Source: CAYVUI01 sp964454745 (GTDB lineage: Bacteria; Planctomycetota; Phycisphaerae; Sedimentisphaerales; Anaerohalosphaeraceae). From it: a DNA stretch of 8,928 nt. This document shows, piece by piece, positions 1 through 5,990 of this stretch (positions are counted from its first letter, which is position 1; every line of letters starts with the position of its first letter). The stretch lies in NCBI GenBank assembly GCA_964454745.1, contig CAYVUI010000145.1, forward strand, positions 1-8,928, given 5' to 3'. Under the pieces are notes generated by a model. That model did not search any database. It had not been told where the DNA came from and worked only from the letters and a program-made list of their open reading frames with translations. A program made the translations under genes and the position numbers.

Positions 1-90
1 ATTTTGGCTTTGAGTGCGTCGCTCAATACTATCAAAATACCTGTGAACGGTTACGTAAATATTTACCCAATAGATCCTGAGGCCGCAAGA

Positions 91-882
91 ATGGAAAAAC
101 CACAGGTACTCAAAAACAATGAGATCAAAACCGTTCTCAACGGAGCCGCCGCGCAAAATACCCCTGCACAAATGAGCTATCTCTCACGAGGCAGGTGGCA
201 CATGGCCCACGTCCAACTCCTCGCGGTCAGCCCCAAAACCATACAAATCGAGCTCGATCAGGCCAGAAACAACTCCATCGTCCGTCTCCAGCCGGAACAG
301 CCCGTCGGAATCAGCTTCAAGGCCGAATCCAACAAGTACATCTTCGAGTCCGTCATCAAGGGCTTCGACGCCGCGGGCGCAGGCCAGAACGCCGGAAAAA
401 TCCTCCTCTCCATGCCCTCCCGAATGGACCAGATGCCCCGCAGAACCTTCTCTCGCGCTGCCGTACCCGACGCCCTCAACGTACGCGTCATCTTCTGGCA
501 CCGCGGCTACATCAACGATACCGAACAGAAAACCTCCGAAAAATGCTGGGAAGGCAAACTCGTCGATCTCTCCGCCGGAGGACTCCAGGTCGGCCTCGAC
601 CCCAAGCTCGCACAAGAGTTTAGCGACGGCCAGCTCCTCGGCATGCAGTTTACCCCCATGGCCTACGAAAAACCCATCTGCGTCGAAGGACAGGTCAAGC
701 ACATCGCTGAAGTCCCCGGCAAGAACCTCGTATACCTCGGCGTTGAATTCGTCGGGCTCGAGGCCTCCTACGACGGCCGCGACAAACTCCAGCGAATCGT
801 ACAGACCGTAGACGCATACCACGAAGACGGTGAATCCCCACTCCAGGAACCCCTCTTCGGCGTCTCCGAAATCTCTTCCTGA
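91..882 (+). CDS. PilZ-domain c-di-GMP-binding protein (YcgR-like two-domain layout)
   Basis: Probable cytoplasmic receptor for cyclic di-GMP. The C-terminal half (about residues 115-225) is a PilZ domain with both ligand motifs intact: RTFSR (RxxxR, residues 118-122) and DLSAGG (DxSxxG, 159-164). Family knowledge says these hold the c-di-GMP guanines and phosphates. The first ~110 residues fit the PilZN/YcgR-type N-terminal barrel, for example the 'YIFESVIKGF' strand before the RxxxR linker. There is no output domain beyond PilZ, so it probably acts by protein-protein contact. Start: the frame is open back to the window edge (a TTG at 4 gives 292 aa). I prefer ATG at 91 (263 aa) because GAGG lies 8 nt upstream, the DNA before it lacks the C-ending codon bias of the gene, and residues KPQVLKNNEI look like a natural N-terminus. 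Codons from about 190 onward end overwhelmingly in C. Which process it controls cannot be told from the neighbours. Confidence 0.88.
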   Translation: MEKPQVLKNNEIKTVLNGAAAQNTPAQMSYLSRGRWHMAHVQLLAVSPKTIQIELDQARNNSIVRLQPEQPVGISFKAESNKYIFESVIKGFDAAGAGQNAGKILLSMPSRMDQMPRRTFSRAAVPDALNVRVIFWHRGYINDTEQKTSEKCWEGKLVDLSAGGLQVGLDPKLAQEFSDGQLLGMQFTPMAYEKPICVEGQVKHIAEVPGKNLVYLGVEFVGLEASYDGRDKLQRIVQTVDAYHEDGESPLQEPLFGVSEISS

Positions 883-1136
883 ATGAGGGACAGTTACCTG
901 ATTAGCCGTAGGATACCGAATCCCACAGGGTGTGCATTTCCCTGGTAGGGTAGGCTCGGTCTGCGCGGAGAAAATAAACATGGCCGCAGGCCATTCCACC
1001 GAGTGGGGTGCCAGCCCAACTCGCCTCGGTTCGCAGAACCGATAAATCCCCATTCAAAGCCGAAAATTCTTGCATTCCCTCCCTAAATCGCTACCATAAT
1101 CCCCGACAATACAAACAAGAAACAAAGGAGCCACAA
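883..1136. other. Structured intergenic region upstream of the reductase-aldolase operon
   Basis: No gene was found here. The stretch is rich in inverted repeats. CTCGGT (955-960) pairs with ACCGAG (998-1003) and encloses a hairpin ATGGCC-GCA-GGCCAT (980-994). A second hairpin, TCGGTTC-GCA-GAACCGA, follows at 1026-1042. No U-tract follows either stem, so these are not Rho-independent terminators. The stretch could be a dispersed palindromic element or a structured leader RNA. I do not recognise a known riboswitch class. Confidence 0.5.
1070..1100 (+). promoter_or_regulatory. Possible sigma70-type promoter of the reductase-aldolase operon
   Basis: TTGCAT (1070-1075) could be a -35 box. The possible -10 boxes are CATAAT (1095-1100, long 19-nt spacer) or TACCAT (1092-1097, 16-nt spacer). 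It would start transcription about 30 nt before the ATG at 1137. The match is weak and the call tentative. Confidence 0.3.
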
Positions 1137-2138
1137 ATGCACAAACCCGCAGAAACCCGTTACGACACAATGCTTTACAAACGCTCCGGCCGCTCCGGCG
1201 TCCTCCTGCCCGCCATCTCACTGGGCCTCTGGCACAACTTCGGACACGAAGATGACCTCAAAAACGCCCGCAAAATGATACTCGGCTCCTTCGACCTCGG
1301 GATTACCCATTTTGACCTCGGCAACAACTACGGCCCGCCACCCGGCGCCGCCGAGACCAACTTCGGCAAAATCCTGCACGACGACCTCAAAAACCACCGC
1401 GACGAACTGATCATCTCCACCAAGGCCGGCTACCGAATGTGGCCCGGACCCTATGGCGAATGGGGCTCCAAAAAATACCTCATGGCCAGCCTCGACCAAT
1501 CACTCAAGAGAATGAAGCTCGATTACGTCGACATCTTCTACTCCCACCGCTTCGACCCAGACACCCCGCTCGAAGAAACCGTCATCGCACTCGCCCAGGC
1601 CGTCCGGCAGGGCAAAGCCCTCTACGTCGCCATCTCCTCCTACGACGCCGCCCAAAGCCTCCGCGCCTCCGAAATGCTCAAAAAACTCGGCACCCCCTGC
1701 CTCATCCACCAGCCCAACTACTCCATGCTCAACCGCTGGATCGAAGACGCCCTGCTCGACGTGCTCGGCGAAGAAGGCATCGGCTGCATCGCCTTTTGCC
1801 CCCTCGCACAGGGCATGCTCACCACCAAGTACCTAAATGGCATCCCCGCCGACTCCCGCGCCGCCAAAGAAGGCACCGGCCTGCTCCGCGACCACGTAAC
1901 CCCCAAGCGCGTCGAAATCGCCCGCCGGCTAAACGAAATGGCCAGTGGCCGCGGCCAGACCCTCGCGCAAATGTCCCTGGCATGGGTACTTAGAGACCCC
2001 CGCATGACCTCCGCCCTCATCGGTGCCTCCTCGCTCGAACAGATCGAGGAAAACGTAAACGCCCTCAAAAACCTCGAGTTCACACCTAACGAACTCATGA
2101 AGATCAACGAGATCCTCGCCATCGAGAACGAAAAATAG
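1137..2138 (+). CDS. gpr: Aldo-keto reductase, L-glyceraldehyde-3-phosphate reductase (Gpr/YghZ) type
   Basis: Cytoplasmic NADPH-dependent aldehyde reductase of the AKR14 type. The E. coli YghZ/Gpr enzyme reduces L-glyceraldehyde 3-phosphate, methylglyoxal and similar short aldehydes. The 333-residue chain is close to the ~346 aa of YghZ and shares long stretches with it: 'SLGLWHNFGH' (28-37), 'FDLGITHFDL' (52-61), 'NNYGPPPG' (63-70), 'ELIISTKAGY' (90-99), 'YVDIFYSHR' (130-138), plus 'CIAFCPLAQG' and 'LIGAS' towards the C-terminus. The catalytic tetrad is visible as D60, Y65, K96 and H137. Start: ATG 1137 has AAAGGAG 6-7 nt upstream. An in-frame ATG at 1008 would add 43 residues that look non-coding and lack family similarity. 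The gene ends 13 nt before the aldolase, so the two are very probably co-transcribed. Strong C-ending codon use produces long meaningless antisense frames here. Confidence 0.93.
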   Translation: MHKPAETRYDTMLYKRSGRSGVLLPAISLGLWHNFGHEDDLKNARKMILGSFDLGITHFDLGNNYGPPPGAAETNFGKILHDDLKNHRDELIISTKAGYRMWPGPYGEWGSKKYLMASLDQSLKRMKLDYVDIFYSHRFDPDTPLEETVIALAQAVRQGKALYVAISSYDAAQSLRASEMLKKLGTPCLIHQPNYSMLNRWIEDALLDVLGEEGIGCIAFCPLAQGMLTTKYLNGIPADSRAAKEGTGLLRDHVTPKRVEIARRLNEMASGRGQTLAQMSLAWVLRDPRMTSALIGASSLEQIEENVNALKNLEFTPNELMKINEILAIENEK

Positions 2139-2140
2139 AC

Positions 2141-2145
2141 AAGGA
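2141..2145 (+). promoter_or_regulatory. Ribosome binding site of the class II aldolase
   Basis: AAGGA sits in the 13-nt gap after the reductase stop, 6 nt before ATG 2152. It fixes the start of the aldolase and allows coupled translation of the operon. Confidence 0.6.
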
Positions 2146-2151
2146 ACAAAA

Positions 2152-2775
2152 ATGCTCGCCCCGCGCTACCCCAAAATCCTCGAATTCGTCACCGCCGCCC
2201 ACAAGGCCGCCCGCCACAACCTCCTCCAGTGCTCCAGCGGAAACCTCTCCCTCCGCCTTGACGAAAACACCGCCCTGCTCTCCGCCTCCCGTTCCTGGCT
2301 GGGCGAACTAAAGCCCGAACAGGTCGTCGTCTGCGATATCAACACTGAAAAACCCCTTAACGGCCTTACCCCCACCGTCGAAACCGCCTTCCACCTTGGC
2401 ATCCTAAAGGCCCGCACCGAGGTCAACGCCGTCCTGCACTTCCAGTCGCCCTGCGCTACCGCCATCGCCTGCGACAGCAACATGCGCGATTATAACTTCA
2501 ACGTCCTGCCCGAAATCCCCTTCTATATAAAGGACATCGCCTTCGTGGACTACCTGCCCCCCGGCTCGCCCGAACTGGCCCGGGACGTAGTGGATGCCAT
2601 GAAAACCGCCAACCTCGCCATCATGAAAAACCACGGCCAGGTCACCGCCGCCGACACCCTCGACCACGCCATCCAAAACGCCGTCTTCTTCGAACTCGCC
2701 TGCCGGACGCTGCTGACCGCTCCAAACCCCGACCCCATCCCCACGGACCAGATCCAACATTTAAAAACCACATAA
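2152..2775 (+). CDS. Class II aldolase/adducin family protein (fuculose-phosphate aldolase-like)
   Basis: Small cytoplasmic metal-dependent aldolase-fold protein, 207 aa (FucA of E. coli is 215 aa). Members of the family cleave sugar 1-phosphates such as L-fuculose 1-phosphate into dihydroxyacetone phosphate and an aldehyde, or act in methionine salvage. Visible signatures are the phosphate-loop 'CSSGNLSLR' (27-35, GN at 30-31), the position of the catalytic acid E78 in 'PTVETAFH' (matching E73 of FucA in 'SSEWRFH'), the metal-site segment 'AVLHFQSP' (93-100) and the third ligand in 'IMKNHGQV' (H161). The second metal ligand, normally His in HxH, is Gln here (H96-F-Q98). I recall an HFQS variant in other family members, so this may mark a subfamily and not an inactive enzyme. 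Substrate is unknown. Pairing with an aldehyde reductase suggests the product aldehyde is reduced next, for example lactaldehyde to propanediol. Confidence 0.85.
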   Translation: MLAPRYPKILEFVTAAHKAARHNLLQCSSGNLSLRLDENTALLSASRSWLGELKPEQVVVCDINTEKPLNGLTPTVETAFHLGILKARTEVNAVLHFQSPCATAIACDSNMRDYNFNVLPEIPFYIKDIAFVDYLPPGSPELARDVVDAMKTANLAIMKNHGQVTAADTLDHAIQNAVFFELACRTLLTAPNPDPIPTDQIQHLKTT

Positions 2776-2870
2776 TTTAAATTGCAGGATGAGTTGCACC
2801 TGCCATGAACGATATTTAAAAAACCATATTTACGGAATTTTATGGAATACCGTGCATGTATGGATTTATC

Positions 2871-2899
2871 TTGATAGTTCAAGATGAATTTTGTAAAAT
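2871..2899 (+). promoter_or_regulatory. Strong sigma70-like promoter for the phosphoesterase
   Basis: TTGATA (2871-2876) and TAAAAT (2894-2899) are separated by exactly 17 nt, each differing from consensus at one or two bases. Transcription would start near 2906 and give an ~80-nt leader containing the small ORF at 2924. The surrounding intergenic DNA is AT-rich. Confidence 0.6.
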
Positions 2900-2923
2900 G
2901 ATTAGCATACAAAGGATTGATTA

Positions 2924-2989
2924 ATGGTTCGTAACTGTTTAAATGGGAAGTCTCAGCTACTTGACTGTATGGGACGGGGACAATTATGA
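2924..2989 (+). CDS. Possible 21-codon leader ORF overlapping the phosphoesterase start
   Basis: ATG 2924 is preceded by AAAGGA (2911-2916) at a 7-nt spacing, a better ribosome site than that of the downstream gene. The frame runs 21 codons (MVRNCLNGKS, then QLLDCMGRGQL) and stops at TGA 2987-2989, overlapping the phosphoesterase ATG in an ATGA junction. Such overlaps typically couple translation of two frames. The peptide has no recognised function and may simply deliver ribosomes to the next start, or it may be chance. The surrounding leader supports it because it lies just after the predicted transcription start. Confidence 0.4.
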   Translation: MVRNCLNGKSQLLDCMGRGQL

Positions 2990-4029
2990 AACGTATCGAT
3001 CGACGTGATTTTCTAAAAACCACTACCTGCGGTGCAGCCGCCATGTCCGGATTGCTGCGAACAGATTGCCTGGCGATGGGAGCCGCCGTGAGCACAAAAA
3101 AAGATAACGCCAAACAACAGCGACCCTGGTCCCTTGTAATCCTGCCGGACACACAGGTCTATGCCAGAAAATATCCGGGCCTGTTTCATCTGCAGACACA
3201 GTGGGTGCTTGAAAATAAAGACACGTACAACATCGTCTATGTGATCCAAAACGGCGATGTCACCGATAACAATGTCGAAATCCAATGGCACCGCGCCAGC
3301 GAGGCCTTCGCCCGGCTCGATGGAAAAGTGCCCTATGCCCTGGCGCTGGGAAACCACGATTTCGGTCCCGGCGGCACCTGCAAGGACCGTCTTACACAGG
3401 CCAACACCTACTTCCCCGTCTCCCGCTTCGAGACGTGGGCCACTTTTGGCGGGACGAGGGAACCGGGCAAAATCAACAACACTTTCCATACGTTTACGGC
3501 CGCCGGGCAGCATTACCTGATTCTGTGCCTGGAGTTCGGGCCTCGAAACGAAGTGCTGGACTGGGCCAATCGGATCGTTAAAGATCACCCTCAACATAAA
3601 ACGATTGTCGTGACGCATGCGTACCTGTATTCCGATTCGACCCGCTACGACTGGCAAACCAAAGGCAGTGACCAAAAGTGGAACCCGCATCATTATCCCA
3701 TCGGCAAATCCGGCGACACCACCATCAACGACGGGCAGGAAATGTGGGACAAGCTGGTCAAAAAACACGCAAACATTTTCATGACAATCAACGGCCATGT
3801 GCTAAACGACGGACTTGGATACCTTGCCGGCCAGGGCGAGCACGGCAATACCGTGCATCAAATGCTGGTGAACTACCAAATGCTTCCTGTCGGCGGTGAG
3901 GCATGGCTGCGTATCCTGCAGTTTCAGCCGGACGGCAAGACCATCACGGTCAAGGACTACAGTCCGCTGTATGAAACATTCAACACGAATCCCGACAACC
4001 AGTTTACGATAACGCTTCAAGCAGACTAG
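2986..4029 (+). CDS. Tat-exported calcineurin-like metallophosphoesterase
   Basis: Predicted secreted or periplasmic phosphoesterase, 347 aa. The N-terminus has a twin-arginine signal 'RRDFLK' (6-11) followed by a short hydrophobic Ala/Gly stretch, which suggests folding with its metals before export. The calcineurin-like metal motifs are in order: 'ILPDTQ' (D55, Q57, in place of the usual DxH), 'NGDVTDN' (D91), 'GNHDF' (N123, H124), 'VTHAYL' (H211) and 'NGHV' (H271). The DxQ first motif is common in the extracellular PDTQ-type subfamily. Substrate cannot be read from the sequence. Start: ATG 2986 has GGGGA 5 nt upstream and overlaps the stop of a small leader ORF. Codon use is less C-biased than in the operon to its left. 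It is a single gene with its own promoter and converges on the minus-strand genes to the right. Confidence 0.88.
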   Translation: MKRIDRRDFLKTTTCGAAAMSGLLRTDCLAMGAAVSTKKDNAKQQRPWSLVILPDTQVYARKYPGLFHLQTQWVLENKDTYNIVYVIQNGDVTDNNVEIQWHRASEAFARLDGKVPYALALGNHDFGPGGTCKDRLTQANTYFPVSRFETWATFGGTREPGKINNTFHTFTAAGQHYLILCLEFGPRNEVLDWANRIVKDHPQHKTIVVTHAYLYSDSTRYDWQTKGSDQKWNPHHYPIGKSGDTTINDGQEMWDKLVKKHANIFMTINGHVLNDGLGYLAGQGEHGNTVHQMLVNYQMLPVGGEAWLRILQFQPDGKTITVKDYSPLYETFNTNPDNQFTITLQAD

Positions 4030-4278
4030 AACTGGTTTCGTAAGTGCTTTGTAGGTGTTAATAAGATATTTTTCTAACTGACAAGAAGGTCGAAGCAGGC
4101 ATAGTTCCCCTACGTCGATACAGACAGTTCTAAACATCGGCCCAGAAAGAGCGTATGGAACACAGGGTTACGCATTTCGCCTTAGGGTAAAATATTTTCA
4201 TCATAAAGGACGTGAAGATTCTCATACAAAACTTTTCAATTTCTTTTCGTGCCTTTCGCGGTTACATAAAAAATTAGC
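4030..4278. other. Convergent intergenic region
   Basis: AT-rich stretch between the ends of two converging genes. No convincing hairpin-plus-U-tract terminator was found for either side. The only recognisable element is a copy of a dispersed repeat at 4246-4264. Confidence 0.4.
4246..4264. repeat. Dispersed intergenic repeat, copy 1
   Basis: TTCGTGCCTTTCGCGGTTA matches the copy at 5707-5725 at 18 of 19 positions. Both copies lie at the edge of non-coding DNA beside minus-strand genes. A degenerate copy of the right half plus its flank (GCGGTTT, then ATAAAAAATA) occurs at about 5914-5930. Confidence 0.6.
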
Positions 4279-4842
4279 TCAACTGCCCGACAACATTTTC
4301 CCCATTACAAATAACAATGCAATGTAAAAAATCGCCACCAATAAGTAAAGACCCAGCTTACGAAGTATATATTTCCCATCGAATGGTTTTGCCGCTTTTT
4401 CTGCATGTAAACCCCTGAGTATCCCGTCGAATCTTCTAATCAATTGATATGAAATAATTATATTTAAAATGATTATCAATTCAAATACAAATAAAAATCC
4501 AAGCAGCATTCCTCCCTCTTGCTCCTGGTACATAATGCCGAACACGAACAAAGGAAATAACAAAAAGAAATACCACAATAAAAGCGGCGGCATCAGCCTG
4601 ATATCAACACGGCAGCAATCCTCCTGCTGCTCTTTTACAAATCCCTCAATAACAGGCCCCCTGCTCCAAAATCCCCTCGTTATTTTAAAACGCTTCGAAT
4701 GAATACTTTTAAATCGATACCTCCCCGTAAGAGGAAACCATAAAAATGAATGAAAACGGTTATTGACACGTTCCCGCATTTCATGCATACATTCCTCCCG
4801 CGATAACGGGATCATCACATGTCTTGTCAGGTTAAAATTCAT
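4279..4842 (-). CDS. Hypothetical membrane protein, three predicted TM segments
   Basis: Unrecognised 187-residue inner-membrane protein. The first ~85 residues are soluble and rich in Arg and aromatics, with 'FKITRGFWSRG' at 52-62 looking like a strand-turn. Three hydrophobic segments follow at about 86-105, 112-136 and 164-182, with a short charged cytoplasmic-looking loop (137-162) between the last two. There are no catalytic motifs. The start ATG lies only 5 nt beyond the stop of the SMI1/KNR4 gene, with GAGG about 10 nt upstream inside that gene's end, so the two form a tight operon and are probably translated together. AT-rich codon use differs sharply from the genes at the left of the window. 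Partnership with a SUKH-type immunity protein suggests a role in defence against toxins, but that is inference from context only. Confidence 0.7.
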   Translation of the reverse strand: MNFNLTRHVMIPLSREECMHEMRERVNNRFHSFLWFPLTGRYRFKSIHSKRFKITRGFWSRGPVIEGFVKEQQEDCCRVDIRLMPPLLLWYFFLLFPLFVFGIMYQEQEGGMLLGFLFVFELIIILNIIISYQLIRRFDGILRGLHAEKAAKPFDGKYILRKLGLYLLVAIFYIALLFVMGKMLSGS

Positions 4843-4847
4843 AGCGG

Positions 4848-5657
4848 TTAGACCTCAAACAATATCTTTAAAGCTTCCACAAAAGAATTCCCTCGAAATG
4901 TTGCTTCGTGAGTTTCATAATCATAGTAGTAAATCTTACCATCTTCACTGCCTTCAGGTATAACCAGGCACCCCCCTGGATATTCCGCAAGCAGCAGATA
5001 ATTGTCATTTTCTGCAACCACCTGGCGAATCGTTTTCAGACCATATATAATTCCATCATCAATCTCAAGCCCATCACAACAAGTAAGCAGTTTAAGATAG
5101 TCTTTTGGGAAGATACTCTCATACTTATTGAGATAATGCTTTTTGTTTTCTTCAGACAGAGGAGGTTGAATACGGGCGTAATTGTATTCCCCCAACATCG
5201 CCTTAATAGCATCTTCATTGACTCGCAAAGTTGAGTCCTTTTCGGAAAGTTGTAAACAATCATAATCGTTCTTGATATTTTTAATATTTATATCATCACA
5301 TTTAATAAAATGTTTTGGAGACTTATTAAAAGTAAGCGTAAAGAAAAAGCCTTCCACCAACCATGCCTGAACCCTAAAAGATACTTTTGAATTATTTTCT
5401 ATGAAATCAATTGTGCAAATTGCGTTTTCCGAATCTTTCTGCGGTAATAAAAGGGCAGAGTCATAATACGGCTTGCCTTCTTTCAGGGGGTAAAGGTTAA
5501 TTTCTTTATAACCTGAATGCCTTTGAATCTTGGCAACGCTGTCAATATGCTGTCTTAATTTATCTTGATAAATCTCAGGAGCATTATAAATCACTTTTTC
5601 TATTAGAATACTTTCCAAAGGGTAAAACTTGGTTTTGTACTTAAAGAAATTAAACAT
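4848..5657 (-). CDS. SMI1/KNR4 (SUKH) domain protein, probable toxin-immunity protein
   Basis: Cytoplasmic 269-residue protein. The C-terminal part (about 170-265) fits the SMI1/KNR4 or SUKH fold: 'FPKDYLKLLTCCDGLEI' (183-199) matches the 'P.dY..lL...dG' signature. It is followed by 'IYGL' (204-207), the acidic-aromatic run 'ENDNYLLLAEYPGG' (216-229) and a closing 'SFVEAL' helix (258-263). In bacteria this superfamily is dominated by immunity proteins of polymorphic toxin systems. The N-terminal ~140 residues form a separate domain I cannot name; it has a helical start ('YQDKLRQHIDSVAKIQR', 30-46) followed by a strand-rich part ('WLVEGFFFTLTFNKSP'). Start ATG 5657 has AGGA 5 nt upstream. No toxin gene adjoins it, so it may be an orphan immunity gene, in line with the RHS remnant 2.3 kb away on the same strand. 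First gene of a pair with the TM protein 5 nt downstream. Strongly AT-rich. Confidence 0.8.
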   Translation of the reverse strand: MFNFFKYKTKFYPLESILIEKVIYNAPEIYQDKLRQHIDSVAKIQRHSGYKEINLYPLKEGKPYYDSALLLPQKDSENAICTIDFIENNSKVSFRVQAWLVEGFFFTLTFNKSPKHFIKCDDINIKNIKNDYDCLQLSEKDSTLRVNEDAIKAMLGEYNYARIQPPLSEENKKHYLNKYESIFPKDYLKLLTCCDGLEIDDGIIYGLKTIRQVVAENDNYLLLAEYPGGCLVIPEGSEDGKIYYYDYETHEATFRGNSFVEALKILFEV

Positions 5658-5706
5658 TAAAATCCTATCATTATTGAGCTAATACTGTACTTCCAACCCA
5701 AAAGTA

Positions 5707-5725
5707 TTCGTGTCTTTCGCGGTTA
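5707..5725. repeat. Dispersed intergenic repeat, copy 2
   Basis: TTCGTGTCTTTCGCGGTTA differs from the copy at 4246-4264 by one base. Both copies are followed by an A-rich run. It sits about 50 nt upstream of the SMI1/KNR4 gene start and could overlap its promoter region. Confidence 0.6.
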
Positions 5726-5760
5726 AAAAAAGCTGAGAGAGCGAAGCGAACGAAGTAAAA

Positions 5761-5785
5761 TCAGCGAGAATCAGTGTAATCAGCG
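5761..5785. repeat. Short periodic repeat (TCAGCG/TCAGTG units)
   Basis: Three near-identical hexamers, TCAGCG (5761), TCAGTG (5771) and TCAGCG (5780), spaced 9-10 nt apart. I recall similar 'atcagygtaatcagcg' strings as intergenic repeats in many environmental genomes. Here the last unit supplies the stop codon of the open tail at 5780-5902. Confidence 0.45.
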
Positions 5786-5902
5786 TTTCTTATAAAATAT
5801 CTTCTCTATTATTATTCCTTCTTCATGCCCTTCAATATCTTCATGGTAATAACCCTCGCCATAAAAAGCATGAACTAATGGTAGTCTACCACACAAAACT
5901 TT
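5780..5902 (-). pseudogene. Possible remnant: 40-residue C-terminal tail without a start
   Basis: Between a TAG (5903-5905) and a TGA (5780-5782) the minus strand reads 40 open codons. The composition looks protein-like: 'PLVHAFYGEGYYHEDIEG' followed by an acidic stretch and 'IEKIFYKKR' at the end. There is no ATG or GTG and no ribosome site; only a TTG at codon 3. It lies on the same strand as the immunity-like genes on either side. It may be the end of a gene cut off by rearrangement. No family is recognised, and chance openness over 123 nt cannot be excluded. Confidence 0.28.
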
Positions 5903-5921
5903 CTATTTTTTTTGCGGTTTA

Positions 5922-5952
5922 TAAAAAATAAAGCAGCCCGGCCGCAGGCCGG
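5922..5952 (-). terminator. Possible Rho-independent terminator of the two-TM protein gene
   Basis: On the minus strand, 38 nt after the stop at 5991, the stem CCGGCC-TGC-GGCCGG (5952-5938) is followed after 5 nt by TTTATTTTTT. The stem is short (6 bp) but GC-only. Its plus-strand loop GCA is shared with other hairpins in the window, so it may instead be a repeat element. Confidence 0.4.
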
Positions 5953-5990
5953 ATTCCATGCTCCACTTTCCACTATCTCCCCTCCATTTT

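Larger units (their letters stand above)
5658..5990. other. Gene-free stretch with repeats and a gene remnant
   Basis: 333 nt without an intact gene. It contains a dispersed repeat copy (5707-5725), a purine-rich segment, a short periodic repeat (5761-5785), a 40-residue open tail without a start (5780-5902), a GCA-triloop hairpin followed by a T-tract on the minus strand (5938-5952) and a pyrimidine-rich run before the gene ending at 5991. The mixture suggests an insertion hot spot holding debris of earlier exchanges. Confidence 0.5.

Noticed and set aside
184..1053. 289-codon open frame antisense to the PilZ gene
   Set aside because: It mirrors a gene with strongly C-ending codons, which removes stops from the opposite strand. 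Its Gly/Val/Asp-rich composition is typical of such shadows and no motif is seen, whereas the plus strand has intact PilZ motifs.
1137..1139. Longer reductase start at ATG 1008
   Set aside because: The extra 43 residues fall in the hairpin-rich non-coding stretch and lack family similarity; ATG 1137 has an AAAGGAG site.
1439..1993. 184-codon Arg/Pro-rich plus-strand frame inside the reductase gene
   Set aside because: Out-of-frame reading of GC-rich codons; low-complexity RRP/HP composition and no ribosome site.
2961..2986. TTGACT as a -35 box directly before the phosphoesterase
   Set aside because: The nearest -10-like sequence would be only 14 nt away and would overlap the start codon; the promoter at 2871-2899 is far better.
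3013..3798. 261-codon frame antisense to the phosphoesterase
   Set aside because: The plus strand carries all metal motifs and a Tat signal; the antisense product has no recognisable domain.
4060..4082. Possible terminator GTTA...TAAC after the phosphoesterase
   Set aside because: Only four base pairs with an AT-rich loop; no stable stem.
4908..5234. 108-codon plus-strand frame opposite the SMI1/KNR4 gene
   Set aside because: It overlaps the SMI1 domain coding region and shows no ribosome site or family signature.
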